Shown here: one piece after another, positions 9,967-17,836 of the stretch | How positions within the stretch are numbered: the stretch's first letter is position 1 | Layout of the letters: each line of letters opens with the position of its first letter | NCBI RefSeq assembly: GCF_900566075.1 | Contig: NZ_UPHU01000001.1 | Coordinates: 3,286,001 to 3,350,000, forward strand | DNA: 64,000 bases | Source of the DNA: Mycobacterium pseudokansasii | GTDB lineage: Bacteria; Actinomycetota; Actinomycetes; Mycobacteriales; Mycobacteriaceae | Reading direction: 5' to 3' | Position numbers and translations under genes: made by a program | Notes under the pieces: generated by a model | Databases searched by the model: none | Told to the model about the DNA's origin: nothing | The model's input: only the letters and a program-made list of their open reading frames with translations

Positions 9967-10249
9967 CGCGTTATTGGCCGGTTTCTCCTAGCAGTAGCAA
10001 GCTTGATCCGGATACAAGCGTGATCCAGATAGTAGTGATGTCGCCGCGCCCGGTGGCTCGCACAGCCAAGAACGTGCCCGCCGCCATGAATTGCGCAAAA
10101 TTTGGTATTGGACATCCTTCTATTTCAGGATCTGTTACACATATGCTTACTACCACTGTGAAAACAGGGCACTCCTAGCCACGACGATCACCCGCGCGCC
10201 TTCCCGCAGCCAGGACGGCAGCACTTAGCACCACACGACGGACGGGACG
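9967..10249. other. Intergenic region, divergent promoters
   Basis: This 283-bp gap separates the crotonase gene (minus) from the STAS gene (plus). Its middle part (about 10080-10160) is clearly less GC-rich than its surroundings and is the likely place for both promoters. No gene or structured RNA is evident. Confidence 0.5.
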
Positions 10250-10681
10250 TTGCACAAGATGGACACTGTCGCGCTCGGAGCATCCTCCGGTCCCGCGAGC
10301 ACGCGGCTGAGTTTGCAACTAGGTGACGCGCAAAGCGGTCTACGGGCAGTCACCGAATCTACCGGCTCGGCTGTAGTGGTCCACGTCGGCGGCGACATCG
10401 ATGCCAGCAACGAGACAGTCTGGCAACGGTTGGTGACCCGCAGCGCCGCCATTGCCATCGCGCCGGGTCCGTTCGTCATCGACGTCAGAGACCTCGAGTT
10501 CATGGGGTCGTGCGCGTACGCCGTGCTGGCGCAGGAATCGGTGCGGTGCCGCCGTCGTGGCGTGAACCTGCGGCTGGTCAGCAACCAGCCGATCGTGGCC
10601 CGCACCATCGCCGCGTGCGGCCTGCGTCGCCTGCTGCCGATGTACACCTCGGTCGAGAACGCGCTGGCGCCGCCGGCCTGA
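10250..10681 (+). CDS. Anti-sigma factor antagonist (STAS domain), Rv1904 type
   Basis: A 143-residue STAS protein. The core VVHVGGDIDASNETVW starts the domain (about residue 43), and FVIDVRDLEFMGSCAYAVLAQE is the conserved helix region; the Ser in MGSC is at the usual phosphoacceptor position. Such proteins bind anti-sigma kinases and release a sigma factor when unphosphorylated. The N-terminal 40 residues are an extension. The start is TTG 10250 or ATG 10259 (MDTVALG), which I cannot decide. It corresponds to Rv1904. No anti-sigma kinase is adjacent. Confidence 0.9.
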   Translation: MHKMDTVALGASSGPASTRLSLQLGDAQSGLRAVTESTGSAVVVHVGGDIDASNETVWQRLVTRSAAIAIAPGPFVIDVRDLEFMGSCAYAVLAQESVRCRRRGVNLRLVSNQPIVARTIAACGLRRLLPMYTSVENALAPPA

Positions 10682-10684
10682 CAC

Positions 10685-11647
10685 TCATTGCGCGCCGACG
10701 AGGCGCGCCACGTCGCGCGCACATCCCCACGACAGCGTTACTCCGTTGGCGCTGTGACCGTAGTTGTGAATACACCGCGCCCGGCCGAGCGCCTCGGATT
10801 CCACCCGCACCGATGGACGGTCGGGACGCAGCCCCGCGATCGTCTCGATCACCGCGGCCTGGCCAAGCCGCGGCTCGATCCGCCGGCAGCGCTGCAGGAT
10901 CCTTTCGGTCACCGCGGGGTCCGCAGTCGTGTCCCAGCGGTCGGCGATGCTGATGCCGCCGCAGACCACGCGCCGCGGGTGGGGGAAGTAGCAGACCCAT
11001 TCCGGGGCGTCGTTGCGTTCCAGAAATATCTGCTCCAGACCGGGATTGGTCATGACAACGTGCTGGCCGAACAGCGGCCGCATCGTGTCGTCGCCGGTCA
11101 GCTCTGCGGCGCCGAGACCGGCGCAGTTCACCACGATCGGTGCGGCGTCGGCGGCATCGGCCAGCGACCGCACCGGACGGATCTCGATCCCGCAGCCGGC
11201 CGCGGCCAACCGCTTGGTCAGGTAGTCAAGGTATTGGGGCATGTCGATCATGGGCAGCGTGGAGCAAAACCCCGCCGGAAAGCCCTCGGGTAGTTCGGCC
11301 GGATCGGCCGGCCGTAGGTCGGGGATCAACGCGACCTGCGGCGGCAGCGCCGCGCCCACGGGTACGTCACCGACAGTCAGGGCCGGTGCCATGCGAACTC
11401 CGGTGGCGGGGTCCTTGGCGAGTTCGCCGAACACGTGCAGTGATTCCGCCGTCCAAGCCAGCGTCTTGGCGACAGGTTCGGTGAATACCGGGCCCCACAC
11501 GGCCCCGGCCACCGCCGAGGTCGTGTCCTGCGGCATCGCTGCGGTCCAGACGTGCACCGGCCATCCCGCTTCGGCCAGGCATAGCGCTGAGGTCAATCCG
11601 CTGACGCCAGCACCGATGACGACGACCTGTTGCACACGGTCAGCCAC
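10685..11647 (-). CDS. aao: D-amino acid oxidase
   Basis: A 320-residue FAD-dependent oxidase. The dinucleotide-binding motif VVIGAGVSGLTSALCLAEAGW sits at the N-terminus (core GAGVSG). The middle contains VNCAGLGAAELTGDD, and the C-terminus contains the DAO signature IHNYGHSANGVTLSWGCA (core NYGHSANG), which shapes the active site. The enzyme oxidatively deaminates D-amino acids and releases hydrogen peroxide. It corresponds to Rv1905c, of similar length. It is transcribed after the secreted Rv1906c-like gene (18 bp gap) and converges on the STAS gene with a 3-bp gap. Confidence 0.94.
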   Translation of the reverse strand: MADRVQQVVVIGAGVSGLTSALCLAEAGWPVHVWTAAMPQDTTSAVAGAVWGPVFTEPVAKTLAWTAESLHVFGELAKDPATGVRMAPALTVGDVPVGAALPPQVALIPDLRPADPAELPEGFPAGFCSTLPMIDMPQYLDYLTKRLAAAGCGIEIRPVRSLADAADAAPIVVNCAGLGAAELTGDDTMRPLFGQHVVMTNPGLEQIFLERNDAPEWVCYFPHPRRVVCGGISIADRWDTTADPAVTERILQRCRRIEPRLGQAAVIETIAGLRPDRPSVRVESEALGRARCIHNYGHSANGVTLSWGCARDVARLVGAQ

Positions 11648-11665
11648 AGCAGCGTCACCCCGCCG

Positions 11666-12130
11666 TCAGGACTGTGGCACCCGTTCGCCGGTCGGGCCGA
11701 GCAGCCCATTGAGGATCGCCAGATCGGTTTGCAGCTGGGCGCCTGCCGCAGGCCCCGGAACTTCCGCCGGCGCAGTGCCCTCGCCGGTGATCTGCCAGGG
11801 CTGGCAACCGGATGTCCTGAATGCCTTGTCGGTCGGCTGGATCTGCACTACCTGCGGCTTCTTGCTCAGGGCATTGTCGAGCAGGGCGCCGTCGGGATTG
11901 CCTAACCGCTTCCAGTAGCAGGTGCCGTTACCCACAGGCCCGGCAGAGCTGTAGGTGCCCGGCGCGATGTCGGCGCCCACCGTATAGGTGCCGTCGTGAT
12001 CGATGGTCGTCTTGGGCGCGGGAGGCGGTGCCGGCTGCGGGTCGGCAGCCGCCACACCAGCGGACCCGGCCCAGCCCGCGAGGATCAGCCCCCCGGCGAG
12101 AAATCCGGCAGCTGGCGCCTTCGAACTCAT
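11666..12130 (-). CDS. Exported protein, Rv1906c type
   Basis: A 154-residue protein with a clear Sec signal peptide: hydrophobic FLAGGLILAGWAGSAG followed by the signal peptidase I site VAAADP. The mature part starts with a short Pro-rich stretch and continues with DGTYTVGADIAPGTYSS and CYWKRL, which is a small domain found in many actinobacterial secreted proteins. Two Cys in the mature region (GTCYW and SGCQPW) could form a disulfide outside the cell. It corresponds to Rv1906c. Function unknown. It is probably co-transcribed with aao. Confidence 0.88.
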   Translation of the reverse strand: MSSKAPAAGFLAGGLILAGWAGSAGVAAADPQPAPPPAPKTTIDHDGTYTVGADIAPGTYSSAGPVGNGTCYWKRLGNPDGALLDNALSKKPQVVQIQPTDKAFRTSGCQPWQITGEGTAPAEVPGPAAGAQLQTDLAILNGLLGPTGERVPQS

Positions 12131-12368
12131 AGCTCAGCAGCCTACCGGGGCGGACAGCCAATTTCGAACCGCCGTCACGGTACGAATCACTCGCAACGGT
12201 GAGGACCGACCACGTGGCGCGTGTGGAATCGCGCGCAAGACCAGGGCACGACCGGCGATCGTCGTTTCCGTGAACGGGGGTTGGGGTATCCACCATGACT
12301 GCGGGCGCCTAGCGGGACCATGGTGGGCCGCAACGCAACTGGAGTCGACGACACAGGTGACGGGGTCG

Positions 12369-12380
12369 AGAGAGGGGAGG
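12369..12380 (+). promoter_or_regulatory. Strong ribosome binding site
   Basis: The run gagagaggggagg ends three bases before ATG 12383. It decides the start of the following membrane protein against the longer open frame that begins at 12320. Confidence 0.6.
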
Positions 12381-12382
12381 AC

Positions 12383-12697
12383 ATGATGCTGTGGCTTGCC
12401 GTGCTGCTCATTGTGGCGAGTGTGGCGTCGTTTGCCGTGGGCTTTGTGCTTGTCACGAACGGCACCGCGGTGGCGCCACGCCGCCGCGCCGACGAAGACC
12501 CCACCGGTATCAAGAGGGCCGCCTCGCGGGTGGCGTGGCCGGACGTATTCCGGCGAATGCCCAGTAGTTTCGCCGTCATGCTGGACGAAAACGCCGACCG
12601 CAGTGACCGGCTCGCGGCGGTTGGATCCCTCTGTGTGCTGATTGCCGTCCTGGCCTGGTGCATCGCCGTCTTGGCGTTGATCACCACCTTCGTGTGA
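12383..12697 (+). CDS. Small membrane protein, two transmembrane segments
   Basis: A 104-residue protein that begins MMLWLAVLLIVASVASFAVG, giving a first hydrophobic helix from the N-terminus. A basic stretch APRRRADED and a soluble loop follow, then a second helix AAVGSLCVLIAVLAWCIAVLAL near the C-terminus. Both termini are probably on the same side. No recognised domain is present. It stands alone between the divergent Rv1906c-like gene and the convergent SRPBCC gene. In M. tuberculosis this interval runs from Rv1907c into katG and furA, which are missing here. Confidence 0.75.
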   Translation: MMLWLAVLLIVASVASFAVGFVLVTNGTAVAPRRRADEDPTGIKRAASRVAWPDVFRRMPSSFAVMLDENADRSDRLAAVGSLCVLIAVLAWCIAVLALITTFV

Positions 12698-12738
12698 GTC
12701 CGAAGTTAACGCAGCAGTTCCCGGGGCCGGAAGCCAAA

Positions 12739-13236
12739 TCACGGGTCCAGTCGGGTGACCCGCCCGGCGTAACCCAGCGCATGCTCGTAGGTCTTGAGGT
12801 TGTCGCGCGAAATTGCCGCGTGCACTGGGCGTTCGAGGAAGAAGCGCAACAATGGGTTATAGGCGTGATAGGTCTCGTGGAACGTCAGTGTGGTGCTGCC
12901 GTCGGGCTGTTTGTCGAGTTGGTGATAGCCCTCGGCGCGCGACCACAGCGGCGCGCCGACGGCCACATATCGTGACAGCTCGTTGATCTTTGCCTCCGTG
13001 ACGGTCTCGAACGACCGCCCCTTGCCACCGGACAGCAGGTACTTGGGCACCTCGAAAATGCAGGTGCGGACCAGACCTTCGCCGGCCTCGTCTCCCTCAT
13101 GCAAAATTTCCATGCTGCCCGTCGGCCACCGGAGCACCCGCGGCCGCGGAGAATTCGGCGGCGCGGGCGGATGCAGCACCCGCCACACCTTGCTCGGGGG
13201 CGCGTCGACGTGAAATCGCACGGTGTAGGACTGCAT
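12739..13236 (-). CDS. SRPBCC (START-like) domain protein
   Basis: A 165-residue polyketide-cyclase/START-like protein. MQSYTVRFHVDAPPSKVWRVL is the usual first strand and helix (core FHVDAPPSKVW), LSRYVAVGAPLWSRAEGYHQ is mid-barrel, and the long C-terminal helix contains SRDNLKTYEHAL. Such folds bind hydrophobic ligands in a central cavity. I took the ATG at 13236 rather than the open frame to 13425 because the upstream part lies inside the nitroreductase gene. The ATG overlaps the nitroreductase stop as TGATG with ggagaaag before it, a strong sign of translational coupling. Confidence 0.85.
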   Translation of the reverse strand: MQSYTVRFHVDAPPSKVWRVLHPPAPPNSPRPRVLRWPTGSMEILHEGDEAGEGLVRTCIFEVPKYLLSGGKGRSFETVTEAKINELSRYVAVGAPLWSRAEGYHQLDKQPDGSTTLTFHETYHAYNPLLRFFLERPVHAAISRDNLKTYEHALGYAGRVTRLDP

Positions 13237-13877
13237 CAGCTTTCTCCAATAGGCTGTTCCCAGGTATCCCAATACGTGATGGTCTCCACGGGCGGCCGCG
13301 CGGCCGGACGGAAGTCGGTGCCGACGGTGTAGGCCACCGGGAACAGCGCAGCCTGGGTGACCGTATCCGGGACACCGAGCACCCCGGCTACCTCTTTCTC
13401 CTTCGCCAGATGCATCGTCGTCCACACCGATCCCAATCCGCGGGACCGCAGCGCAAGCAGGAAGCTCCAGCCGGCCGGGATGATCGACGCCCAGGCCGAC
13501 GCGGCGACCAGCCGGTTACTTTCGTCGATGCGCTGCTGCAGACAGGGAATGACATGCACCGGAACCCGGGCCAGCGTCTCGGTCAGGCCGAGCGCGCTGC
13601 GATACACCCGCTGGGTCTGCGGATCGGACGCGGTGGCCGCAACCCTGGCGAGATACTCGGCGCCGACGCTGCGGTAGATGTCGGCGATCGCGGCGCGCTT
13701 GTCGGCGTCGGTGATCACTAGCCAGCGCCAATCCTGGGCATTGCTGGCGGTGGGCGCCTGGGTGGCCAGCCGCAGGCACTCGAGAATCACCTCACGGCCG
13801 ACAGGCCGGGTCAGATCGAGGCGTCGGCGCACCGACCGCGTGGTGGTGAGCAGCTCGTCGACCGAGGCTAGGTCCAC
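13236..13877 (-). CDS. Nitroreductase family protein
   Basis: A 213-residue FMN-dependent nitroreductase-fold protein. TTRSVRRRLDLTRPVGREVI is the N-terminal FMN phosphate region (core RSVRRRLD), QAPTASNAQDWRWLVITD the central binding segment, and LALRSRGLGSVWTTMH the C-terminal binding helix. These enzymes reduce nitro groups, quinones or enones with NAD(P)H. The start is GTG 13877. It is the first gene of a two-gene unit with the SRPBCC gene (1-bp TGATG overlap), which suggests that the SRPBCC partner handles the same hydrophobic substrate, although this is inferred. Confidence 0.88.
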   Translation of the reverse strand: MDLASVDELLTTTRSVRRRLDLTRPVGREVILECLRLATQAPTASNAQDWRWLVITDADKRAAIADIYRSVGAEYLARVAATASDPQTQRVYRSALGLTETLARVPVHVIPCLQQRIDESNRLVAASAWASIIPAGWSFLLALRSRGLGSVWTTMHLAKEKEVAGVLGVPDTVTQAALFPVAYTVGTDFRPAARPPVETITYWDTWEQPIGES

Positions 13878-13895
13878 GTGAAGTCCATTTGTGTC

Positions 13896-14387
13896 CTAGA
13901 TGTCGATCGCGCAGGAGTGGTCGACCCCGAGCACTGTCAGCGAACGTCCCAGGCCCAGAAACACCGCGACGCACAGCGTCAGATCGAGGATTTCCGCATC
14001 GGAGAACGCTGCTCGCAGCCGCCCGAAGAATGCGTCGTCAAGCGACGCGTGGTCGGTGGCGAAGCGCTCGGCGAACTCGATGGCAAGGCGTTGGCGTGGC
14101 GTGTAGCCCGGGTAGCCGGCGTAATCCGCGACGTGGTCGTAGAGCTCGGGCGCCGGGGCTTTCGGGCCGGCGTCCAGCAGTGACGGCGCACGAAAACCCG
14201 AGCACGCGACGCAGTCGTTGATCTGCGCGATACGCATCCTGGCCAGCTCGCGCTCGTCGGCCGCCACGATGCTCTGCTGGTAGGCGTCGCGGATCATCCG
14301 CTCGACCATGCCACCGAGCTCGGGACGCAGCGTCCAGATCATCGCGGCTTCGCCGCCGGGACCGTCCGGCACGTCAAGTCGGGTCAT
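13896..14387 (-). CDS. Carboxymuconolactone decarboxylase/AhpD-like protein
   Basis: A 163-residue protein of the CMD/AhpD fold. The family motif is ELARMRIAQINDCVACSGFR, containing the CVAC redox pair that AhpD-type proteins use as a disulfide in peroxidase support. RQRLAIEFAERFATDH and DLTLCVAVFLGLGR form the remaining conserved helices. The CxxC favours an alkylhydroperoxidase-like thiol role rather than lactone decarboxylation. It lies 18 bp upstream of the nitroreductase on the same strand, so the three minus-strand genes from 14387 to 12739 are probably one operon for redox handling of a hydrophobic compound. Confidence 0.88.
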   Translation of the reverse strand: MTRLDVPDGPGGEAAMIWTLRPELGGMVERMIRDAYQQSIVAADERELARMRIAQINDCVACSGFRAPSLLDAGPKAPAPELYDHVADYAGYPGYTPRQRLAIEFAERFATDHASLDDAFFGRLRAAFSDAEILDLTLCVAVFLGLGRSLTVLGVDHSCAIDI

Positions 14388-14951
14388 GCGCGAACTCCTG
14401 CCGGGTGAATACGACTACCGATCGGAGCAAACCAGATTCTCGGCTCGACTGTCCAGATGTGCTTCGCAGTTCCGGGCCGGGTGTGCGCCCATGTGGCGGG
14501 GCGGGGCCGAACCGCGGGCGGTGGCCGCCTGCTGGCTCGCCGAACGCCCACTGGGTCGTTGAACATCGAGTCTTGCTGCTTACGGCCTCGGTTCTGCGGC
14601 CCTGGCATCGATCCTGCGGCCACCGTGTCGAGCCTGCGTCCAGGACATCGATTCTGCGGCCATAGACGCCATACGCGCCTTGGATTCAAGCGGTGAGCGC
14701 AGGCTCGATGCCACTTCGCCAATCGGCCGCATCCGGCCCTCGGCGGTGGCGTGGCGGGCGATTGCGGCCGGGGTTCCTCAAACACGAACGGGCACAGCGG
14801 GATACGGACATGCCGCTCCCGTTCGCGGCCGGTGTCCTAGCTGGCATCCGATGCGGCCTCGGCCAACCCCGACGTGGACAGGCCGGACCCTCGGGATTAG
14901 CGTCCGTGGACGAGGGCGTTGACCGGGCGGCGCCGCGTGGGAGGTCTCGGC
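14388..14951. other. Intergenic region with a degenerate 20-bp tandem repeat
   Basis: This 560-bp gap separates divergent operons. Open frames are present on both strands, but none has a recognisable domain. The only distinct feature is the tandem repeat at about 14569-14670, listed separately. The promoter of the 14952 operon should lie in its last 150 bp. Confidence 0.5.
14569..14670 (+). repeat. Degenerate 20-bp tandem repeat, 4-5 copies
   Basis: Copies with the core tctgcggcc / cctgcgtcc start at 14591, 14611, 14631 and 14651, exactly 20 bp apart. A weaker copy precedes them near 14570. Because 20 is not a multiple of 3, the array is not explained by a repetitive protein. Confidence 0.6.
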
Positions 14952-15650
14952 GTGCTGTTCATGCACGAGGTACACAAGGTACGCGGGCGCGCAGAGGATG
15001 ATTTCGAGATCGCGTTTCGCGACGGCCGGATGCCGATGCTCGCCGCCGGCGACGACGCCCGCCTGCTCTGGTATGCCGATCACGCACATGGCAGCGGCCC
15101 GGCATACACCGTCGTCACCATCACCGCCGTCGAAGACGGTGCGGGATGGGAACGCCTTGCGCGGCGGGTGCAGAAAGGCGATCTGCAGAAGTGGATGCGC
15201 GAACTAGACGAGCTTCGTCACGACGTCGAAGCCAAACTGCTGGTGGCGCTGCCGTAGTCGCCGCTGCAGGACGTGTCCTTCGCGGAGGTGCCGTCCGATG
15301 GGCGCGAGCACGAGCTGACCCTCTACCTGGAAGACACCATGTGGCCCTATCAGGAGAAGTTCGAGGAGTACATCGACCGCAGCGGCGCGGTATATGCCCG
15401 CAGCCTGGAGCGGCCGCAGTCGATGCTGACCATCCAGGCCGCTTTCCAGCCCGCGTTGGGCAGCCACCTGCGGCGGGAGGTGATCTTGATGCAGCGCATC
15501 CGGCGGCCGGAGGCCCTGCTGGAACTGCTCCGGACCCATATTCCGCCCGAACACCGCGCCCCGGGCACCTGGCTGTACGACGCCCTGGACCTGCGCGACC
15601 AGTGGACCAGCCGGTTGCTGCGCACCTGCGCGTGGTCACCCCTGTATTAG
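14952..15650 (+). pseudogene. Uncharacterised protein, broken by an in-frame amber codon (copy 1)
   Basis: From GTG 14952 (VLFMHEVHKVRG, with gggagg upstream) the frame is open to TAG 15255-15257, then continues in the same frame to 15650. The two halves together align end to end with the paralogue at 17122-17836: LLWYADHAHGSGP before the stop, and EDTMWPY, PPEHRAPGTWLYDAL and SRLLRTCAWSPLY after it. At the stop the paralogue has Trp (WSPLQ), so TGG to TAG is the single change needed. The family looks like two related alpha/beta repeats; a NIPSNAP/EthD-like fold is possible but unproven. Readthrough or a suppressor cannot be excluded. Confidence 0.8.
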
Positions 15651-15657
15651 GCCGCAG

Positions 15658-17097
15658 ATGAACATCGGCACCATCATCGACGCGCCGGCGGCCGGCACTG
15701 CCGACCGGGCGGCGCTCATCATCGGTGAGCGCTACATCAATTATGGCGACCTCGGTGCGGCGGTCCGGCAGTGCGCCGCCGGCCTCGCCGTCCATGGGGT
15801 TGGACCCGGCGAGCGCGTCGCCGTCGTCGACGGCGGAAGCCTGTTGTCGATCGCGACCGTGCTCGGGGCGGCGCGGATCGGCGCCGCAGCGGCGTTGATG
15901 AACCCGGCGCTGACTCCCGCAGAGCTGCGGGTGCTGCTGGAAAACGCCGGCTGCTCGCCGGTGGCGGTTGCGGGGGCTGCCTACGCAGACCGGGTCCGCG
16001 ACGCCGGCGCGCTGACGGTGGTGACAGACCTCGTCGACGAACACCGCGCCGTGGCGGCGTTGCCGACTCACGACGTCGACGACCGCGAGGCCTTGATCTT
16101 GTTCACCAGCGGCACAACGGGACTCCCCAAAGCGGTCGGCATCACCGGCCGGCAGCTCACGACGCGGATCCAACGGATGTCGCCACCGTTTCGGGCGGAC
16201 GCGACACCGTCGGTAAGGATGATGTGCGTTCCCTTCTTCCATGTCGGCGGTGCTCTCGGCATGCTGGGCAGCCTGTACTCGGGCAACACTTCGGTGGTGC
16301 AAACACGTTTTGACGCCGGTGAGTGGTTGCGTCTGGTGTCGCAGCACCGTGTTACCGCCACCTTCTTGGTGCCGACGATGCTGCAGCGCATTCTCGACCA
16401 TCCCGACTTCGCCTGCACCGATCTCACCTCGCTGGTCGCCATCGCCTACGGAGCCGCCGCCGCGCCCATCGCGTTGGTGCGCCGGGCGATGGCGGCACTC
16501 CCTCATGTGGCTTTCGCCAACGTGTTCGGTCAGACCGAGACACTCGGCGCCTATACGACGCTGCTGCCCGAGGATCATCACGACCCGGCGCGGGCGGGAT
16601 CCGTCGGCCGTCCGCTGCCCGGAGTCGAGGTGCGGGTGGTCGACCCCGCCACGGGCGCGGACGTCGCGCCGGCAACAGTCGGCGAGTTGTGGGTCAAGAC
16701 GGCCCAGAGTGTCACCGACGGGTGGCTGCGCACCGGCGACCTCGGCCGCGTGGATGCCGACGGCTACCTCTACCCGACCGGCCGGGTGAAGGACACCATC
16801 AACCGCGGGGGAGAGAAGTTCGGGCCGATCGAAGTGGAGGAGGCGCTGCGTTCCCACCCGGCGGTGACCGACGTCGCCGTCGCCGGAATCGCCGACGCGG
16901 AGATGGGCCAGCGGGTGGGGGCTGCGGTGGTGGTCCGCAGTCCGGTGACGCTGGACGAGCTGCGATCGCATTGTCGCGATCTGATCGCGTATTTCAAGCT
17001 GCCCGAGAAGTTGGCGATCATCGAGGCCATCCCGTACAGCGCGACCGGCAAAGTCAATCGCCGTCAGCTGGCCGCGCTGATCTCGGGCGAGGATTGA
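15658..17097 (+). CDS. Acyl-CoA synthetase (AMP-dependent ligase)
   Basis: A 479-residue ANL-superfamily ligase. The P-loop motif LFTSGTTGLPKAVGIT is at residues about 148-163, YGAAAAPIAL and FGQTETLGAYTT form the adenylate-binding region, LRTGDLGRVDADGYLYPTGR the hinge, and ATGKVNRRQL supplies the catalytic C-terminal Lys. It should activate a carboxylic acid, probably fatty or aromatic, to its CoA thioester. It lies 7 bp after the first broken paralogue and 24 bp before the second, so it forms the middle gene of a three-gene operon. The substrate cannot be named. Confidence 0.92.
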   Translation: MNIGTIIDAPAAGTADRAALIIGERYINYGDLGAAVRQCAAGLAVHGVGPGERVAVVDGGSLLSIATVLGAARIGAAAALMNPALTPAELRVLLENAGCSPVAVAGAAYADRVRDAGALTVVTDLVDEHRAVAALPTHDVDDREALILFTSGTTGLPKAVGITGRQLTTRIQRMSPPFRADATPSVRMMCVPFFHVGGALGMLGSLYSGNTSVVQTRFDAGEWLRLVSQHRVTATFLVPTMLQRILDHPDFACTDLTSLVAIAYGAAAAPIALVRRAMAALPHVAFANVFGQTETLGAYTTLLPEDHHDPARAGSVGRPLPGVEVRVVDPATGADVAPATVGELWVKTAQSVTDGWLRTGDLGRVDADGYLYPTGRVKDTINRGGEKFGPIEVEEALRSHPAVTDVAVAGIADAEMGQRVGAAVVVRSPVTLDELRSHCRDLIAYFKLPEKLAIIEAIPYSATGKVNRRQLAALISGED

Positions 17098-17121
17098 GCT
17101 GGAGGGTGAACGGGAGTTCGG

Positions 17122-17836
17122 ATGCTGTTTCTGCATGAAACCCACCAGGTGGTCGGCGCGCGGCAGGACGAGTTTCGAGACCGCCTACCGGGAAGGCTGG
17201 ATGCCCACACTGGCCCACGACGACGACGCTCGGCTGCTCTGGTACACCAATCACGCGCACGGTTCGGGGGCCTCCTACACCGTCGTCACCATCACCGCGA
17301 TTACCGACGGCGCTGCCTGGGAGCGACTGGTACGTCGCGCCCAGCAGGGCGACCTTCGGCCCTGGATGCGCGAGCTCGACAATCTCCGGTACGACGCGAC
17401 GGGCAAGATCTTGCTGCCGGTCGATTGGTCCCCGCTGCAGACGGTGGACCTGGCGGCGGTCCCCACCGACGGTGCGACCCATCCGTTGAGCCTGTTCATG
17501 GAGGACACCGGCTGGCCCTACGCGCCGCTGGACGACTGCATCCGCTCCTGGGACGAGATCTACTACCGGCCGCTGTCGAAGGCCCCAGCCGGCATGCGGA
17601 TACTCGACATCCAGGCCTGCTTCCAGGTCGCACATGGCAGCCACCGGCACCGAGAGGCGATGCTGTGGCAAAAGGTTGACGATTCCAACAACTATGCGGC
17701 GCTGGTGCAGCTGCTGACCAACGACGCTCCGCCGGAGCACCGAGGGCCGGGCAGCTACATGTACGAGGCGCTGAAACACCGCGACCAGTGGCAGAGCCGG
17801 CTGCTGCGAACATCGGCGTGGTCGCCGCTTTACTGA
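17122..17836 (+). pseudogene. Uncharacterised protein, frameshifted (copy 2)
   Basis: The family N-terminus MLFLHETHQVVGARQDEF is encoded from ATG 17122, but the rest of the protein (TAYREGWMPTL, LLWYTNHAHGSGA, EDTGWPY, SRLLRTSAWSPLY) lies in the +1 frame up to 17836. One extra base near 17176, in gagtttcgagacc, explains the shift; without it the phase matches copy 1 exactly. A downstream ATG at 17135 in the long frame could give a 233-aa product with an unrelated 14-residue N-terminus, so the gene may still make a protein. A sequencing error would give the same picture. The last 7 bases overlap the convergent nitronate monooxygenase. Confidence 0.75.

Noticed and set aside
9971..10156. 61-aa minus-strand frame upstream of the crotonase
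   Set aside because: It lies in the divergent promoter region and resembles no protein.
15255..15257. Amber codon as pyrrolysine
   Set aside because: No pyl genes are expected in mycobacteria and the site aligns with an ordinary Trp in the paralogue.
15121..17145. 674-aa open frame on the minus strand across the synthetase operon
   Set aside because: It overlaps the recognised acyl-CoA synthetase gene entirely and has no domain; it is a GC-rich shadow.
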